DNA of 59,517 nucleotides from Dechloromonas sp. (GTDB taxonomy: Bacteria > Pseudomonadota > Gammaproteobacteria > Burkholderiales > Rhodocyclaceae): the NCBI GenBank assembly GCA_016791065.1, contig JAEUOD010000124.1, forward strand, positions 1 through 59,517, written 5' to 3'. Shown piece after piece: positions 37,601 to 52,167 of this stretch. Within the stretch, counting starts at the first letter, position 1. The number at the start of each line of letters is the position of its first letter. The notes beneath the pieces are model-generated. The model had not been told where the DNA came from, searched no databases, and saw only the letters and a program-made list of their open reading frames with translations. Made by a program: the position numbers and the translations under genes.

Positions 37601-38133
37601 TGACCGAGGCCATGGAAACCCTGGAAAATGCCATCCGCCGCATTGACCGGGAGACGCGAGACCTGCTGCAAAGCACCTTCGATACCGTTAACAGCCATTT
37701 CGGCCAGCTTTTCCCCGAACTGTTCGGCGGTGGCCGGGCGGAGCTGGTGATGACCGGCGATGAGATTCTCGACTCCGGCGTGCAAGTTATCGCCCAACCG
37801 CCGGGCAAAAAGAATTCGACCATTCATCTGCTCTCGGGCGGCGAAAAGGCGCTGACCGCGATTGCGCTGGTCTTTTCGATGTTCCAGCTCAATCCGGCGC
37901 CGTTCTGTTTGCTGGACGAAGTCGATGCGCCGCTCGACGACAGCAATACCGAGCGCTTCTGCGGCATGGTCAAGAAAATGTCGGGAGCAACACACTTCCT
38001 GTTCATTTCCCATAATAAAATCGCCATGGAAATGGCCGAACAGCTGGTTGGTGTGACCATGCAGGAGTCGGGCGTTTCGCGTGTCGTGGAAGTGGATATC
38101 GAAGAAGCATTGAAGATGAGGGATGCGGCCTGA
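34621..38133 (+). CDS. smc: Chromosome segregation protein SMC
   Basis: 1170 aa. Walker A at residue ~31 (GPNGCGKSNI), long coiled-coil arms (~165-480 and ~660-1000) around a hinge (~500-640), ABC signature near 1071 (LLSGGEKAL) and Walker B CLLDEVDAPLDD near 1096. It binds and organises the chromosome as a dimer with ScpA/ScpB. It is followed by zipA and ligA, a common beta/gammaproteobacterial order, with a 21-bp gap to zipA. Confidence 0.97.
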   Translation: MRLTKLKLAGFKSFVDPTAVALPGQLVGVVGPNGCGKSNIMDAVRWVLGESKASELRGESMMDVIFNGSSNRKPVSRASVELIFDNTLGRAMGQWSQYAELSVKRTLTRQGQSDYFINNLKVRRKDITDLFLGTGLGPRAYAIIGQGMISRIIEAKPDDLRIFLEEAAGVSRYKERRKETNGRLEDTRENLTRVEDIRLELGNQMEKLEAQAEVARRYHALNEQLVQRQQVLWLLRKREAEAERQRVALDVERAVTDLEAQSAALRETEARAEETREAHFAAGDALHQAQSEMYAANAEVARLEAEIRHRRESRNQLEARLVQLEGELAHWTEAAEKLAEDRQRWEETQEITRLRVEEAEERLHQHMNIAPQVEESHAQAQEELQRLKARTTNGEQRLEVELTNKAHAQRALQAITQRRERLREESGGQDAPDELDLAEKEEELSLLREELAGDQDHLQQLQQELPQLEAERRRVQAELQRIERELAAGVARRAALEQMQASARQSGKLPEWLRRHNLAEAPPLWQQIHVDAGWESAVEAVLRERLNAIACDDPAKLDEWLHDRPDARLSVVLAANAATEERAGRLAEHVRCDNPVMAAVLADWLGPVLAVESLDAALARRAELAPGVQLVTAGGDLLTRTSVTFFAPDKSEHGLLERQREIETLTEGVAAYEEQAAAIREQLAMLDEQFGDKQEEIAETRQYVTDRQQRVHAVQLEVLKLSQAIERYREQRERQQEQLAELAEEEEAERERDMAADEKIAEVRDGLGRIRVLVAGAQSRLDEAERAVRAERERNADLDRALREVQFSLREAEGKLQDIFAQQAVAQRELTRIEKDRAICAEQVEAAPADVMEESLQIALEARQEKEKALAACRDVLEAATAALRGLEEQRMKIEQGLEPLRARIGELKLKEQAAALNTEQFALQLLEAGANETALQRAIDENGGNLRPASLQGEITRLGNAIAELGAVNLAALEELETATERKGYLDMQAADLTEAMETLENAIRRIDRETRDLLQSTFDTVNSHFGQLFPELFGGGRAELVMTGDEILDSGVQVIAQPPGKKNSTIHLLSGGEKALTAIALVFSMFQLNPAPFCLLDEVDAPLDDSNTERFCGMVKKMSGATHFLFISHNKIAMEMAEQLVGVTMQESGVSRVVEVDIEEALKMRDAA

Positions 38134-38154
38134 CCGCGCCCCGAGAGAGAAAAA

Positions 38155-42619
<4,465 letters not shown>

Positions 42620-42621
42620 AA

Positions 42622-43167
42622 ATGCAGCCGGACGACTATCGCACCCTGCTGGCCGAGGCCGACCTCATCCATTCCGAGGCGGTCGTTCAGGCTGCCCTGG
42701 AGGATGTTGCCGGGCGCATTCGCGAGCGCTTGGCCGACAAGCACCCGCTGGTCCTCTGCGTAATGACCGGGGGCGTCATCTTCTGTGGCCAGCTGTTGCC
42801 GAAGCTGCCGTTCCCGATTGATTTCGACTACCTGCACGCCACGCGCTACGGGCCGGAAACTCAGGGCGGGAAGATATCGTGGCGTATGGCGCCGTGGACC
42901 TCGGTCAAGGGGCGTTCGGTGCTGGTGGTGGACGATATCCTCGACGAAGGCGTCACGCTCGCGGCAGTCAAGGAAAGCCTGCTGCGCCTGGGGGCGAGCG
43001 AGGTGCTGCTCGCCGTCTTTGCCGACAAGCTGAATGGCAAGCAGAAGCCGATTGCCGCCGATTTCGTCGGGCTGACGGTACCGGACCGCTTTGTCTTCGG
43101 CTACGGCATGGATGTCGACGGCGCCTGGCGCAACCTGCCGGCGATCTATGCCATGAAGGGCAAGTAA
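42622..43167 (+). CDS. hpt: Hypoxanthine-guanine phosphoribosyltransferase
   Basis: 181 aa from ATG 42622. The PRPP-binding motif is VLVVDDILDEGVTLAAV, with a flexible loop near LHATRYG and KLNGKQKP before the final strand. Converts hypoxanthine or guanine plus PRPP to IMP or GMP. Its stop overlaps the next ATG (TAATG). With the methyltransferase and MTIP genes it forms a purine-salvage group, and the guanine deaminase gene is ~8 kb away. Confidence 0.9.
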   Translation: MQPDDYRTLLAEADLIHSEAVVQAALEDVAGRIRERLADKHPLVLCVMTGGVIFCGQLLPKLPFPIDFDYLHATRYGPETQGGKISWRMAPWTSVKGRSVLVVDDILDEGVTLAAVKESLLRLGASEVLLAVFADKLNGKQKPIAADFVGLTVPDRFVFGYGMDVDGAWRNLPAIYAMKGK

Positions 43168-43850
43168 TGAGCGGTGCCACCGTCGGCGAGTTCATCGCTT
43201 ACTGGGAGGCGGAAGGGCTGGCCTATGCCGGACGCGGCGACTATGCCTGGATGGCCGGCCTGGTGCCTGGCAAGCGCGTGCTTGAAATTGGCTGTGGCGT
43301 CGGCTTTGCCACCCAGGCGTTGGCGGCTCGGGGCCTGAGCGTGCTGGCCATCGATTCGCTGGCCGAATGCCTGATGGCGACGCAGGCCCGCGTTGCCGGT
43401 CAGGATGTCCGCTTGCTGGCCGCCGATCTGATGGCGCTGACGCCCGAGCAACAGGCCGAGATTGAGGCCTTTGCTCCCGAGAGTGTGGTCTGCTGGCTGA
43501 TGGGGGCGCCGGCCGAGGTGACCGGAGCGGCAGCAGGTGATGGCGGCCAGGCGGTGGTTGCCTACCGAGAAAAGCTGCATCGCCGGGTTGCCGAACTGGC
43601 GGCCGGATTACCGACGGTGACGACGCTGCACCTGGTCGACCGCACCGCCATCCCCTGGCAAGCCAAGGATATCGGCCGCGACACGCTGGTTCGCTACCAC
43701 GCCGGCAAAACCCTGCTCGACCTGCCGTTTAGCGCCGACCGGCGCAACGCGCTCTATCGCAAGCTCGAAGCCACGACGCAAATGGCGCATCCTGCGCTCA
43801 AGGGTGTCGTGCCCACTCTGGCCTCTCTGGTGGCTGAAAGGAAAAACTGA
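43167..43850 (+). CDS. SAM-dependent methyltransferase of unknown substrate
   Basis: 227 aa. Class I methyltransferase motif I is VLEIGCGVGFATQALAARG, with a post-I acid in VLAIDSLAECL. The rest is Ala-rich and diverged (VCWLMGAPAEV in place of a usual motif IV). It is coupled to hpt by overlap and followed by the phosphorylase after one base. The substrate cannot be told. A link to purine or methylthio salvage is inference from position only. Confidence 0.82.
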   Translation: MSGATVGEFIAYWEAEGLAYAGRGDYAWMAGLVPGKRVLEIGCGVGFATQALAARGLSVLAIDSLAECLMATQARVAGQDVRLLAADLMALTPEQQAEIEAFAPESVVCWLMGAPAEVTGAAAGDGGQAVVAYREKLHRRVAELAAGLPTVTTLHLVDRTAIPWQAKDIGRDTLVRYHAGKTLLDLPFSADRRNALYRKLEATTQMAHPALKGVVPTLASLVAERKN

Positions 43851-43851
43851 C

Positions 43852-44622
43852 ATGTTGGCAATCATTGGCGGCAGTGGTCTGACGACCCTCTCCAACCTCG
43901 ACGTTTCGCATCGCGAAGTTGTCCGCACCCCCTACGGCGAGCCTTCGGGCGCCATTGTGTTCGGCGAAATTGCCGGCCAGCCGGCGATGTTCCTGCCGCG
44001 CCACGGCTACGGCCATACGATCCCGCCGCACCTCGTGAACTATCGTGCCAACCTGTGGGCGCTGCATCATCACAAGGCGAGCGGGATTATTTCCGTGGCT
44101 TCGGTCGGCGGCATCCGCAGCGACCTGCAGCCTGGTGAAATCGTGCTGCCCAGCCAGATCATCGATTACACTTGGGGGCGCAAGTCGACCTATTTCGATG
44201 GAAATGGCGCCCCGGTAACCCATGTCGACTTTACAGAGCCCTACGACGCCGATCTGCGCCGGCGCATTCGCGAGGCGGCTGCGACGCTTAGCGTCGAGGT
44301 CAAGGAGGGCGGGGTGTATGCTGCCACTCAAGGTCCGCGCCTCGAGACGGCGGCCGAGATCGACCGCTTCGAGCGCGATGGTGCCGATCTGGTCGGCATG
44401 ACCGGCATGCCGGAGGCCGTGCTCGCCCGCGAATTGGGGCTGCCTTATGCCGCCATCAGCGTCATCGCCAACCATGCCGCTGGTCGGGGCAGCAGCGCCA
44501 ACGGCATCCGTTTCGAGAGCCTGGAACATGTCCTGCAAGAGGCCATGGGCAAGGTCAAGTCGATCATCGAAAAGCTGGTCGGCAGCCCGGACAGCGCGCC
44601 ACCGATGGGTATGTCGGTTTGA
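43852..44622 (+). CDS. S-methyl-5'-thioinosine phosphorylase (MTAP/PNP family)
   Basis: 256 aa from ATG 43852. Phosphate loop GGSGL at the N-terminus, LPRHGYGHTIPPHLVNYRAN, and ATQGPRLETAAEIDRF are family motifs. The purine-pocket sequence VGMTGMPEAVLARE resembles bacterial MTIP more than MTAP, which usually has MTT-type residues there. It cleaves methylthioinosine (or methylthioadenosine) with phosphate, in polyamine by-product salvage. Substrate choice is inference from the pocket motif and the neighbouring hpt. Confidence 0.88.
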   Translation: MLAIIGGSGLTTLSNLDVSHREVVRTPYGEPSGAIVFGEIAGQPAMFLPRHGYGHTIPPHLVNYRANLWALHHHKASGIISVASVGGIRSDLQPGEIVLPSQIIDYTWGRKSTYFDGNGAPVTHVDFTEPYDADLRRRIREAAATLSVEVKEGGVYAATQGPRLETAAEIDRFERDGADLVGMTGMPEAVLARELGLPYAAISVIANHAAGRGSSANGIRFESLEHVLQEAMGKVKSIIEKLVGSPDSAPPMGMSV

Positions 44623-44642
44623 TCTAACGGCGCCGCTCGCAC

Positions 44643-44668
44643 GAGGCCGGCCGCAATTGGCCGGCCGT
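44643..44668. terminator. Bidirectional terminator between MTIP and glnD genes
   Basis: The convergent 48-bp gap holds GGCCGGCC-GCAATT-GGCCGGCC, giving a very stable GC stem for either strand. T-runs are short. Confidence 0.6.
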
Positions 44669-44670
44669 TA

Positions 44671-47229
44671 TCAAATCTTCAGACGTTCCATCAACTCGGT
44701 TTCCAGTCGGATGCGGCTGGAACTCTCGCGCAGATCGCCGCCGCTGATCAGGAAAACGTCCTCGGCGCGTTCGCCGAGCGTGGTGATCTTGGCGGTGTGC
44801 AGGCTAGCCCGGTGGGCGGCCAGGATGTTGGCGACCGTGTAGAGTAGGCCGGGGCGGTCGGCGGCAACCAGGGAGAGGATGAAGTGCGTTCCCTTCTCGT
44901 CGCCGAGGATGCTGGCTTCCGGCTTGATCGGGAAGTGCTTGACTTGGCGCGAGAGGCGTCCCGACGACGGGACGTCGGGCGGCAGTTGTTCGATCAGCCG
45001 TTGCTCGAGTTCGTGCTCGATATAGGCGAGCATTTCCCGGTTGTTGTCGCGGTTGGCGACGTCGAGCACGACGAAGCTGTCGAGCGCGTAGCCATGGGCG
45101 GTGGTGTGAATCTTGGCATCGACGATGCTATAGCCGGCACGCGCGAAGAAGCCGACGATGCGGGCAAACAGATCAGGCTGGTCCTGTGTGTAGACCATGA
45201 CCTGAAGGCCATCGCCATCCTGGTAGAGGCGGGCGCGGACGACCGGTTGGTTGTTGAAGATCCGGTAGTGCAGGGAGCGTGTGTGCCAAGCGATTTCTTC
45301 GGCCGAGTGGCGCAGGAAATAAACCGTGTCGAGCTGCTTCCAGAGGCGTTCGTGCACGGTGTCGGAGAGCGCGAAGAAGCGGAGCAGGCGCATGGCCTCG
45401 GCTTGGCGATCGGCGATCACGCCGTGCGGGGCCGGTGCCTCGCCGCGATTGAGGTGGTGCAGGGTCTGGTAGTACAGATCGGCGAGCAGCTTGCCTTTCC
45501 ACTGGTTCCAGACCTTCGGACTGGTACCGCGGATGTCGGCATGGGTGAGCAGATAGAGTGCTGAAAGATGGCGTGTATCGCCGACCAGGCGGCTAAAGTT
45601 GGCGATGACGTCAGGGTCGGTCAGGTCTTCCTTCTGGGCGACCTGCGACATGACCAGATGGTTCTTGACTAGCCAGACCACGAGTTCGGTATCTTCTTCC
45701 TCCAACCCGTGCTGGATGCAGAATTCCCGGGCATCGGCCGTGCCCAGTTCGGAATGATCGCCGCCTCGGCCCTTGGCGATGTCGTGGAACAAGGCCGCGA
45801 CATAGAGTAGCCACGGGCGGTCGAGCTCGCTGATGATGCGCGAGCAGAGCGGGTATTCGTGGGCGAATTCGCTCATCGTGAAGCGGCGCAGGTTGCGCAG
45901 GACCTGCAGGATGTGCTGGTCCACGGTATAGACGTGGAACAGGTCGTGCTGCATCTGGCCGACGATGCGCCCGAAATTGGGCAGGTAGGCACCGAGGATG
46001 TCGAGCTGGTTCATGCGCCGGAATTCGTGTACGACGCCACGCGGCCCCTGGATCAGGCGCAGGAAGTTGGCACGGTTGATCGGGTCGGCGCGGAATTCCG
46101 GCGTGATCAGGTCTCGCGAGCGCCAGAGGGCGCGCAGGGTGCGGGCCGTCATGCCATGCAGTTCGTGGGTCTCCTGCATGACCAGGAAACTGTCGAGGAT
46201 GGCCGCCGGGTTCTTCTGGAACAGGTTTTCATCGCGGATATCGAGCAGATTGCCGACCGACTGGAAATTCTCGTCCAGCACCTGCGGCATCTGTTCGTTT
46301 TCGGGCGACAGTGCCGCGCCGATGTTCTGCATGATGATGGTGTTGAGCAGGGTGATCGCCTTGGCGTTCAGGTAATACCCCTGCATCAGCTGCTCCGAGG
46401 CGCGCTTGGCCGGCGTCGAAGTGAAGCCGAAATGCCCGGCCAGCGTATTCTGGTAATCGAAAAGCAGGCGGTCCTCGCGGCGGCCGACCAGGTGGTGAAG
46501 CCGGATGCGCAGGTGGCGCAGGTAGTCCTCGCACTGTGCTGCGTGCTCCTTGCCGGCACCGGTCAGGAAGCCGTTCTTCTCGAGGTCGGCCCAGGTCGCC
46601 CCGAAACCGGCTGCCTGCGCCACCCAGAAAATGACCTGCAGGTCGCGCAGGCCACCAGGCGAGTCCTTGCAATTGGGTTCCAGGCTGTAGGGTGTTTCGT
46701 TGAAACGCAGATAGCGTTCCTGTTGCTCCAGGCGCTTGGCCTCGAAAAAAACCAGAGGGTCGAGATTGCCGTGCAGACGCTTTTCGAAGGTGGTGAACAG
46801 TTTCTTGTTGCCGGTCAGCAGGCGGGCTTCGATCAGGGCGGTCTGCACCGTAATGTCCTTGGATGCCTCTTCGAGACATTCCTGGATGGTGCGCACGCTG
46901 TGGCCGATTTCGAGTCCGATGTCCCAGAAGTGCCCGACCAGCCGCTCCAGCTTTTCCTGAACGGGTGTGCTGGCTTCCTGCGGTAACAGGATCAGTAGAT
47001 CGATGTCGGAGGCCGGGTAGAGTTCACCTCGCCCATAGCCGCCCACCGCGGCAAGTGTCAGGCTGGCGGGGAAATCCAGCGCGTTCCAGAGTTTTTCAAG
47101 TATCGAGTCGACCAGGCTGCAACGCCCATGAAGCAAGGCGAGGGCGTCGCCGTTTTTCTCGTAGGCTTGCTGGAGCGCCTGTTGCCCGGATTTGACCTCG
47201 GTGCGCAGCGCTGCAATATCGACGGCCAT
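44671..47229 (-). CDS. glnD: Bifunctional uridylyltransferase/uridylyl-removing enzyme GlnD
   Basis: About 852 aa. The nucleotidyltransferase core [19 protein letters not shown] lies near the N-terminus, then a linker, an HD hydrolase domain ([16 protein letters not shown]) and two C-terminal ACT domains. It uridylylates or deuridylylates PII proteins in response to glutamine. ATG 47229 overlaps the map stop (TAATG), and ATG 47241 is an alternative adding four residues. It shares the NT fold with the two DUF294 proteins at the window start. Confidence 0.96.
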   Translation of the reverse strand: MAVDIAALRTEVKSGQQALQQAYEKNGDALALLHGRCSLVDSILEKLWNALDFPASLTLAAVGGYGRGELYPASDIDLLILLPQEASTPVQEKLERLVGHFWDIGLEIGHSVRTIQECLEEASKDITVQTALIEARLLTGNKKLFTTFEKRLHGNLDPLVFFEAKRLEQQERYLRFNETPYSLEPNCKDSPGGLRDLQVIFWVAQAAGFGATWADLEKNGFLTGAGKEHAAQCEDYLRHLRIRLHHLVGRREDRLLFDYQNTLAGHFGFTSTPAKRASEQLMQGYYLNAKAITLLNTIIMQNIGAALSPENEQMPQVLDENFQSVGNLLDIRDENLFQKNPAAILDSFLVMQETHELHGMTARTLRALWRSRDLITPEFRADPINRANFLRLIQGPRGVVHEFRRMNQLDILGAYLPNFGRIVGQMQHDLFHVYTVDQHILQVLRNLRRFTMSEFAHEYPLCSRIISELDRPWLLYVAALFHDIAKGRGGDHSELGTADAREFCIQHGLEEEDTELVVWLVKNHLVMSQVAQKEDLTDPDVIANFSRLVGDTRHLSALYLLTHADIRGTSPKVWNQWKGKLLADLYYQTLHHLNRGEAPAPHGVIADRQAEAMRLLRFFALSDTVHERLWKQLDTVYFLRHSAEEIAWHTRSLHYRIFNNQPVVRARLYQDGDGLQVMVYTQDQPDLFARIVGFFARAGYSIVDAKIHTTAHGYALDSFVVLDVANRDNNREMLAYIEHELEQRLIEQLPPDVPSSGRLSRQVKHFPIKPEASILGDEKGTHFILSLVAADRPGLLYTVANILAAHRASLHTAKITTLGERAEDVFLISGGDLRESSSRIRLETELMERLKI

Positions 47230-48029
47230 TACTTGATCCATTCAGGCTTCGGGCGGCAGCCGGCGGATAGCGTCATGACCTCGTAGCCGGTCTCGGTTAC
47301 CAGGATGGTGTGTTCCCACTGTGCCGAGAGACTGCGGTCCTTGGTCACGATGGTCCAGCCGTCGGCCATTTCGCGGATGGCAGCCTTGCCGGCGTTGATC
47401 ATCGGCTCGATGGTAAACATCATGCCGGGTTCCAGGCGCGGCCCGGTGCCGGCCTTGCCGTAATGGAGAACCTGTGGATCTTCATGGAATTTCTTGCCGA
47501 TGCCGTGGCCGCAGAATTCGCGGACGACGGAATAGCCGTTCTTCTCGGCATGCTTCTGGATGATGGCGCCGATGTCGCCAAGGTAAGCCCCGGGGCGAAC
47601 CACTGAAATGCCCAGCCACATGCATTCGAAAGTGATTTCGCAGAGGCGCTTGGCCTGGATCGAGCCCTCGCCGACGACGAACATCCGGCTGGTGTCGCCG
47701 TGGTAGCCATCCTTGATGGTGGTGATGTCGAGGTTGATGATGTCGCCGTTCTTCAGGACGCGATCACCCGGTACGCCGTGGCATACCTGCTGATTGACCG
47801 AAGTGCAGATCGACTTGGGATAGGGATCGTAGCCCGAGGGAGCGTAATTGAGCGGGGCGGGGATACAGCCCTGCACATTGACCATCAGGTCGTGGCACAA
47901 CCTGTCTAGTTCTTCGGTGGTGACGCCGACCTTGACGAAGGGCTCGATATAGTCGAGGACTTCGGCGGCGAGGCGCCCGGCGACGCGCATTTTTTCGATG
48001 TCTTCAGGCGTCTTGATGGTAATGCTCAT
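47229..48029 (-). CDS. map: Methionine aminopeptidase type I
   Basis: 266 aa from ATG 48029 ([19 protein letters not shown]). Metal ligands: Asp in [10 protein letters not shown] and HGDTSRMF, His in [10 protein letters not shown], Glu in [10 protein letters not shown] and [10 protein letters not shown]. Removes N-terminal methionine from nascent proteins. Divergent from rpsB, as in most proteobacteria. The 339 bp between them hold the rpsB promoter and leader. Confidence 0.97.
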   Translation of the reverse strand: MSITIKTPEDIEKMRVAGRLAAEVLDYIEPFVKVGVTTEELDRLCHDLMVNVQGCIPAPLNYAPSGYDPYPKSICTSVNQQVCHGVPGDRVLKNGDIINLDITTIKDGYHGDTSRMFVVGEGSIQAKRLCEITFECMWLGISVVRPGAYLGDIGAIIQKHAEKNGYSVVREFCGHGIGKKFHEDPQVLHYGKAGTGPRLEPGMMFTIEPMINAGKAAIREMADGWTIVTKDRSLSAQWEHTILVTETGYEVMTLSAGCRPKPEWIK

Positions 48030-48201
48030 GGCTGTTCTGTATGGCGTTCGGGGAGGCGCAAGGATAAAGGATGGGGGGCGTTTCTCAAAGCTGACGGGAG
48101 CGAGGCTCGCTTTCAACGAGCTTTGGCCGACGGCAAGCGGAATCGTTCAGTCGTGCAATGCTCATCAAGGCACGTTGACCCTTTTAGATGGGCCTTGTTG
48201 C

Positions 48202-48210
48202 TGCTATAAT
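48202..48210 (+). promoter_or_regulatory. Extended -10 promoter and ~150-nt leader of rpsB
   Basis: TGCTATAAT (48202-48210) is a perfect extended -10. The -35 at 17-bp spacing (TTTTAG) is poor, and a TTGACC at 48175 is too far away (24 bp). The predicted 5' leader of ~150 nt ends in AAGGAG before the ATG at 48369, and could host S2-dependent autoregulation as known for rpsB in other proteobacteria (inference). No other gene is visible in 48030-48368. Confidence 0.65.
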
Positions 48211-48368
48211 CCTATGGTTTTTCTCAGTCGTCATGGCTGGAAAGAACGGTTGTGCACGTGGTGTGCATGACCAAAATCCACACATCCGCCGATTAAGGGT
48301 GCGCGCCAGAATACAAGAATGGCGGGCGTTTCCGGCGGGTGGCGGTTCAACCCTTAAGGAGTTTTAAC

Positions 48369-49118
48369 ATGTCCGTTACCATGCGTGAAATGCTGGAGGC
48401 CGGTGTCCATTTCGGTCACCAGACCCGTTTCTGGTCCCCCAAGATGGCCCCGTACATCTTCGGTGCCCGCAACAAGATTCACATCGTCAACCTCGAAAAG
48501 ACTCTGGCCAAGTACAACGAAGCCATGGCTTTCGTGAAGAAGCTGTCGGCCAATCGCGGCAACATCCTGTTTGTCGGTACCAAGCGCCAGGCTCGTGAAA
48601 TCATCGCCCAGGAAGCCCAGCGTGCTGGCGCTCCTTATGTTGACCAGCGCTGGCTGGGCGGCATGCTGACCAACTTCAAGACGGTCAAGACCTCGATCAA
48701 GCGTCTGAAGGATATGGAGCTGGCCGTTGAAGCCGGCGAACTCGAGCGCATGCCCAAGAAGGAAGCGCTGACCTTCCGTCGCGAACTGGAAAAGCTGCAG
48801 AAGTCCATCGGCGGCATCAAGGACATGGCCGGCCTGCCGGACGCCATCTTCGTCATCGACGTCGGCTACCACAAGATCGCCATCACTGAAGCCGAGAAAC
48901 TCGGTATTCCGGTCATTGGTGTGGTCGATACCAACCACTCCCCGGATGGCGTTTCCTACGTCATCCCCGGTAACGACGACTCTTCGCGCGCCATTCAGTT
49001 GTACGCTCGCGGCGTTGCCGACTCCATCCTTGAGGGTCGCAGCCAGGTCATCCAGGAAATCGTTGCCGCCGGTGGTGATGACGAGTTCGTCGAAGTCCAG
49101 GAAGAAGCAGCGCAATAA
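48369..49118 (+). CDS. rpsB: 30S ribosomal protein S2
   Basis: 249 aa from ATG 48369 with AAGGAG upstream. Begins [20 protein letters not shown]. Signature stretches include [12 protein letters not shown] and [18 protein letters not shown]2 binds late to the 30S subunit and is needed for S1 binding. First gene of the rpsB-tsf-pyrH-frr string. Confidence 0.98.
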   Translation: MSVTMREMLEAGVHFGHQTRFWSPKMAPYIFGARNKIHIVNLEKTLAKYNEAMAFVKKLSANRGNILFVGTKRQAREIIAQEAQRAGAPYVDQRWLGGMLTNFKTVKTSIKRLKDMELAVEAGELERMPKKEALTFRRELEKLQKSIGGIKDMAGLPDAIFVIDVGYHKIAITEAEKLGIPVIGVVDTNHSPDGVSYVIPGNDDSSRAIQLYARGVADSILEGRSQVIQEIVAAGGDDEFVEVQEEAAQ

Positions 49119-49127
49119 GGATGTAAC

Positions 49128-49157
49128 GGCGGGGCCCCAGGCTCCGCCTGTTTGTTT
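49128..49157 (+). terminator. Attenuator-like hairpin between rpsB and tsf
   Basis: GGCGGGG (49128-49134) pairs with CTCCGCC (49142-49148, one G-U) and is followed by TGTTTGTTT. A similar partial terminator occurs between these genes in other bacteria, reducing tsf relative to rpsB. Confidence 0.6.
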
Positions 49158-49175
49158 AGTTCAGGAGAAAAGAAT

Positions 49176-50075
49176 ATGGCGGCAATTACCGCAGGCATGG
49201 TGGCAGAACTGCGCGGCAAGACCGATGCGCCCATGATGGAATGCAAGAAGGCTCTGACCGAAGCCGACGGCGATATGGTCAAGGCTGAGGAAATCCTCCG
49301 CGTCAAGCTGGGCAACAAGGCCTCCAAGGCTGCTGCCCGTATCGCGGCCGAAGGCATCGTCGCGGTCAGCATCACTGCCGACGGCAAGACCGGTGCGATC
49401 ATCGAAGTCAATAGCGAGACCGACTTCGTTGCCAAAAATGATGAATTCATCGCGCTGGCCAATGGCTCTGCCGCACTGGTTGCCGCGAACAATCCGGCCG
49501 ATGTCGCTGCATTGTCTGCGTTGCCGATGGGTGAAGGTACGGTCGAGTCGACTCGTTCCGCGCTGGTTGGTAAGATCGGGGAAAACATGTCGATCCGCCG
49601 CTTCGTTCGCTACGAAGCCAAGGGTAAGCTGGTTTCCTATATCCATGGCGGTGCCAAGGTTGGTGTCCTGATCGACGTCGTCGGTGGCGACGAACAGTTG
49701 GGCAAGGATCTGGCCATGCATATCGCTGCTTCCAAGCCGAAGTCTGTCGATGCTTCCGGCGTTTCCGCCGAACTGCTCGATACCGAGCGTCGCATCGCCA
49801 TCGAGAAGGCGCGCGAAGCCGGCAAGCCGGAAGCCATGCTCGAGAAGATCGCCGAAGGTACTGTCCAGAAGTACCTCAAGGACGTCACCCTGCTTGGCCA
49901 GGTTTTCGTCAAGGCCGAAGATGGCAAGCAGACCATCGAGCAGTTGCTGAAGGCGAAGGGCGCTTCCGTCGCCGGCTTCTCGCTGTTCGTGGTTGGTGAA
50001 GGCATCGAGAAAAAGGTTGACGACTTCGCTGCCGAAGTCGCCGCCCAGGCTGCAGCAGCAGCTGCCAAGAAGTAA
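49176..50075 (+). CDS. tsf: Elongation factor Ts
   Basis: 299 aa from ATG 49176, with AGGAG 12-8 nt upstream. N-terminal [20 protein letters not shown] with MMECKKAL, and the core motif [15 protein letters not shown]. It exchanges GDP for GTP on EF-Tu. Followed by pyrH after 16 bp. Confidence 0.98.
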   Translation: MAAITAGMVAELRGKTDAPMMECKKALTEADGDMVKAEEILRVKLGNKASKAAARIAAEGIVAVSITADGKTGAIIEVNSETDFVAKNDEFIALANGSAALVAANNPADVAALSALPMGEGTVESTRSALVGKIGENMSIRRFVRYEAKGKLVSYIHGGAKVGVLIDVVGGDEQLGKDLAMHIAASKPKSVDASGVSAELLDTERRIAIEKAREAGKPEAMLEKIAEGTVQKYLKDVTLLGQVFVKAEDGKQTIEQLLKAKGASVAGFSLFVVGEGIEKKVDDFAAEVAAQAAAAAAKK

Positions 50076-50091
50076 TTAGCGAGGAAAGCCA

Positions 50092-50808
50092 ATGACCACA
50101 CCCAAGTACAAGCGAATTCTTCTGAAACTCTCCGGCGAGGCCCTGATGGGCAACGACGCCTACGGCATCAATCCGCAGACCATTGCGGGTATTTGCGGGG
50201 AGATCAAGGGGGTCGCCGACATGGGTGTGGAGATTGGCGTCGTCATCGGCGGTGGCAACATCTTCCGCGGCATGGCCGGTACGGCCACCGGGATGGATCG
50301 CGCCACAGCGGATTACATGGGCATGTTGGCCACGGTGATGAACGCCATGGCGCTGTCCGACGCAATGCGTCAATGTGGCCTGAATGCCCGTGTGCAGTCG
50401 GCTCTGAATATCGAGCAGGTGATCGAGCCCTACATCCGGGGCAAGGCCATCCGCTATCTCGAAGAAGGCAAGATCGTCATCTTCGGTGCAGGTACCGGCA
50501 ACCCCTTCTTCACGACCGATACGGCCGCTGCGCTCCGCGGTTCCGAGATTGGTGCCGAAATCGTCCTCAAGGCGACCAAGGTGGATGGTATCTATTCGGC
50601 AGATCCGAAGAAGGATCCCGCAGCGACCCGCTATGACAAGATCAGCTTCAATGAAGCGATCTCCAAGAATCTTGCGGTTATGGATGCGACCGCCTTCGCG
50701 CTGTGTCGCGATCAGAAATTGCCAATCAACGTGTTTTCCATCTTCAAATCCGGCGCCCTCAAGCGCGTGGTCTGCGGCGAAGACGAAGGCACGCTGGTTT
50801 ACTGCTGA
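50092..50808 (+). CDS. pyrH: Uridylate kinase
   Basis: 238 aa. Amino-acid-kinase fold: [26 protein letters not shown], and [19 protein letters not shown] are UMP kinase signatures. Phosphorylates UMP to UDP and is usually feedback-inhibited by UTP. Confidence 0.98.
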   Translation: MTTPKYKRILLKLSGEALMGNDAYGINPQTIAGICGEIKGVADMGVEIGVVIGGGNIFRGMAGTATGMDRATADYMGMLATVMNAMALSDAMRQCGLNARVQSALNIEQVIEPYIRGKAIRYLEEGKIVIFGAGTGNPFFTTDTAAALRGSEIGAEIVLKATKVDGIYSADPKKDPAATRYDKISFNEAISKNLAVMDATAFALCRDQKLPINVFSIFKSGALKRVVCGEDEGTLVYC

Positions 50809-50820
50809 GGGAGACAAGGA

Positions 50821-51378
50821 ATGATTTCCGAACTCAAGAAAACTGCTGAAGGCAAGATGCAGAAATCCCTGGAGGCGCTCAAGAACGACCTTCAGAAAAT
50901 CCGTACCGGACGTGCTCACACCGGTTTGCTGGATCACGTTCAGGTCGATTACTACGGTTCTCCGGTGCCGGTGAATCAGGTTGCCAACATCACTCTGGTC
51001 GATGCCCGTACCATCGGCGTTCAACCGTGGGAAAAGAACATGGTTGCGAAGGTCGAAAAGGCCATTCGCGATTCCGATCTCGGCCTCAATCCGGCCACGC
51101 AGGGCGAACTGATCCGGGTGCCTATGCCGGCCCTGACCGAAGAGCGCCGTAAGGAAATGATCAAGGTCGTCAAGACCGAAGGCGAGGGCGCCAAGGTGGC
51201 GATCCGCAATCTGCGCCGTGATGCCAATACGCATCTCAAGGATGCGCTCAAGAAGGGCGATATCCCTGAGGATGATGAACGCAAGGCACAGGACGATGTT
51301 CAGAAGTTGACCGATCGTTATATCGCTGAAGTTGACAAGATGCTCGCCCAGAAAGAGGCCGAGCTCATGCAGGTTTGA
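50821..51378 (+). CDS. frr: Ribosome recycling factor
   Basis: 185 aa, the normal RRF length, with [15 protein letters not shown] and [20 protein letters not shown]. It splits post-termination ribosomes together with EF-G. It begins 12 bp after pyrH with GGGAGACAAGG as ribosome binding site. Confidence 0.98.
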   Translation: MISELKKTAEGKMQKSLEALKNDLQKIRTGRAHTGLLDHVQVDYYGSPVPVNQVANITLVDARTIGVQPWEKNMVAKVEKAIRDSDLGLNPATQGELIRVPMPALTEERRKEMIKVVKTEGEGAKVAIRNLRRDANTHLKDALKKGDIPEDDERKAQDDVQKLTDRYIAEVDKMLAQKEAELMQV

Positions 51379-51405
51379 TCGCCGTTTTCGGCTGATCGCG
51401 GCTGC

Positions 51406-52167
51406 ATGGGAATTTTCTCCAGTTCGACCCGGCAAGTGCCGGAAGCGGCCGCAGTGCCCCGGCACGTTGCCGTCATCATGGATGGCAATGGTCGCTGGGC
51501 CAAAAAACGTTTTCTGCCGCGTGTGGCCGGTCACGTCAAAGGGGTCGAGTTGGTGCGGGAAATGGTTCGCGCCTGTCTTGAGCGCGGCATCCAGTACCTG
51601 ACCCTTTTCGCCTTTTCCTCAGAGAACTGGCGTCGGCCGGCCGATGAGGTTTCCCTGCTCATGCAACTGTTTGTCAAGGCGCTGGAGCAGGAGGTTGAGA
51701 AGCTCGACCGTAATGGCGTCCGCTTGCGTGTGATCGGTGATCTTTCGGCATTCGAGCCGCGCTTGCAGTCGTTGATTCGCCAGGCGGAGAATAAAACGGC
51801 GGGCAACACTCGTCTCGATCTGAATATTGCTGCCAATTACGGCGGACGCTGGGACATCATGCAGGCCTTGAACAAGATGTTGGCGGCTCAGCCGGAAAGG
51901 CGTGAGGGCTGGGGGGAAGCGGATCTCGAACCGTATCTCTCGATGCATTTTGCGCCGGAGCCCGATCTGTTCATCCGCACCGGTGGTGAGGAACGCATCA
52001 GCAATTTTCTGCTCTGGCAACTGGCCTATACAGAATTGTATTTCACGCCGACCTTGTGGCCGGATTTCGACACGGCCGAGTTTGATAAAGCGATTGCCTC
52101 CTACGGCCAGCGCGAGCGCCGCTTCGGGCGAACCAGCGAACAGCTGACGGAAAAGCCGAATGCTTAG
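51406..52167 (+). CDS. uppS: Undecaprenyl diphosphate synthase (cis-prenyltransferase)
   Basis: 253 aa. The catalytic motif [15 protein letters not shown] holds the essential Asp, and [11 protein letters not shown] and [20 protein letters not shown] are conserved. It makes the C55 lipid carrier for peptidoglycan and surface polysaccharides. Overlaps cdsA by eight bases. Confidence 0.97.
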   Translation: MGIFSSSTRQVPEAAAVPRHVAVIMDGNGRWAKKRFLPRVAGHVKGVELVREMVRACLERGIQYLTLFAFSSENWRRPADEVSLLMQLFVKALEQEVEKLDRNGVRLRVIGDLSAFEPRLQSLIRQAENKTAGNTRLDLNIAANYGGRWDIMQALNKMLAAQPERREGWGEADLEPYLSMHFAPEPDLFIRTGGEERISNFLLWQLAYTELYFTPTLWPDFDTAEFDKAIASYGQRERRFGRTSEQLTEKPNA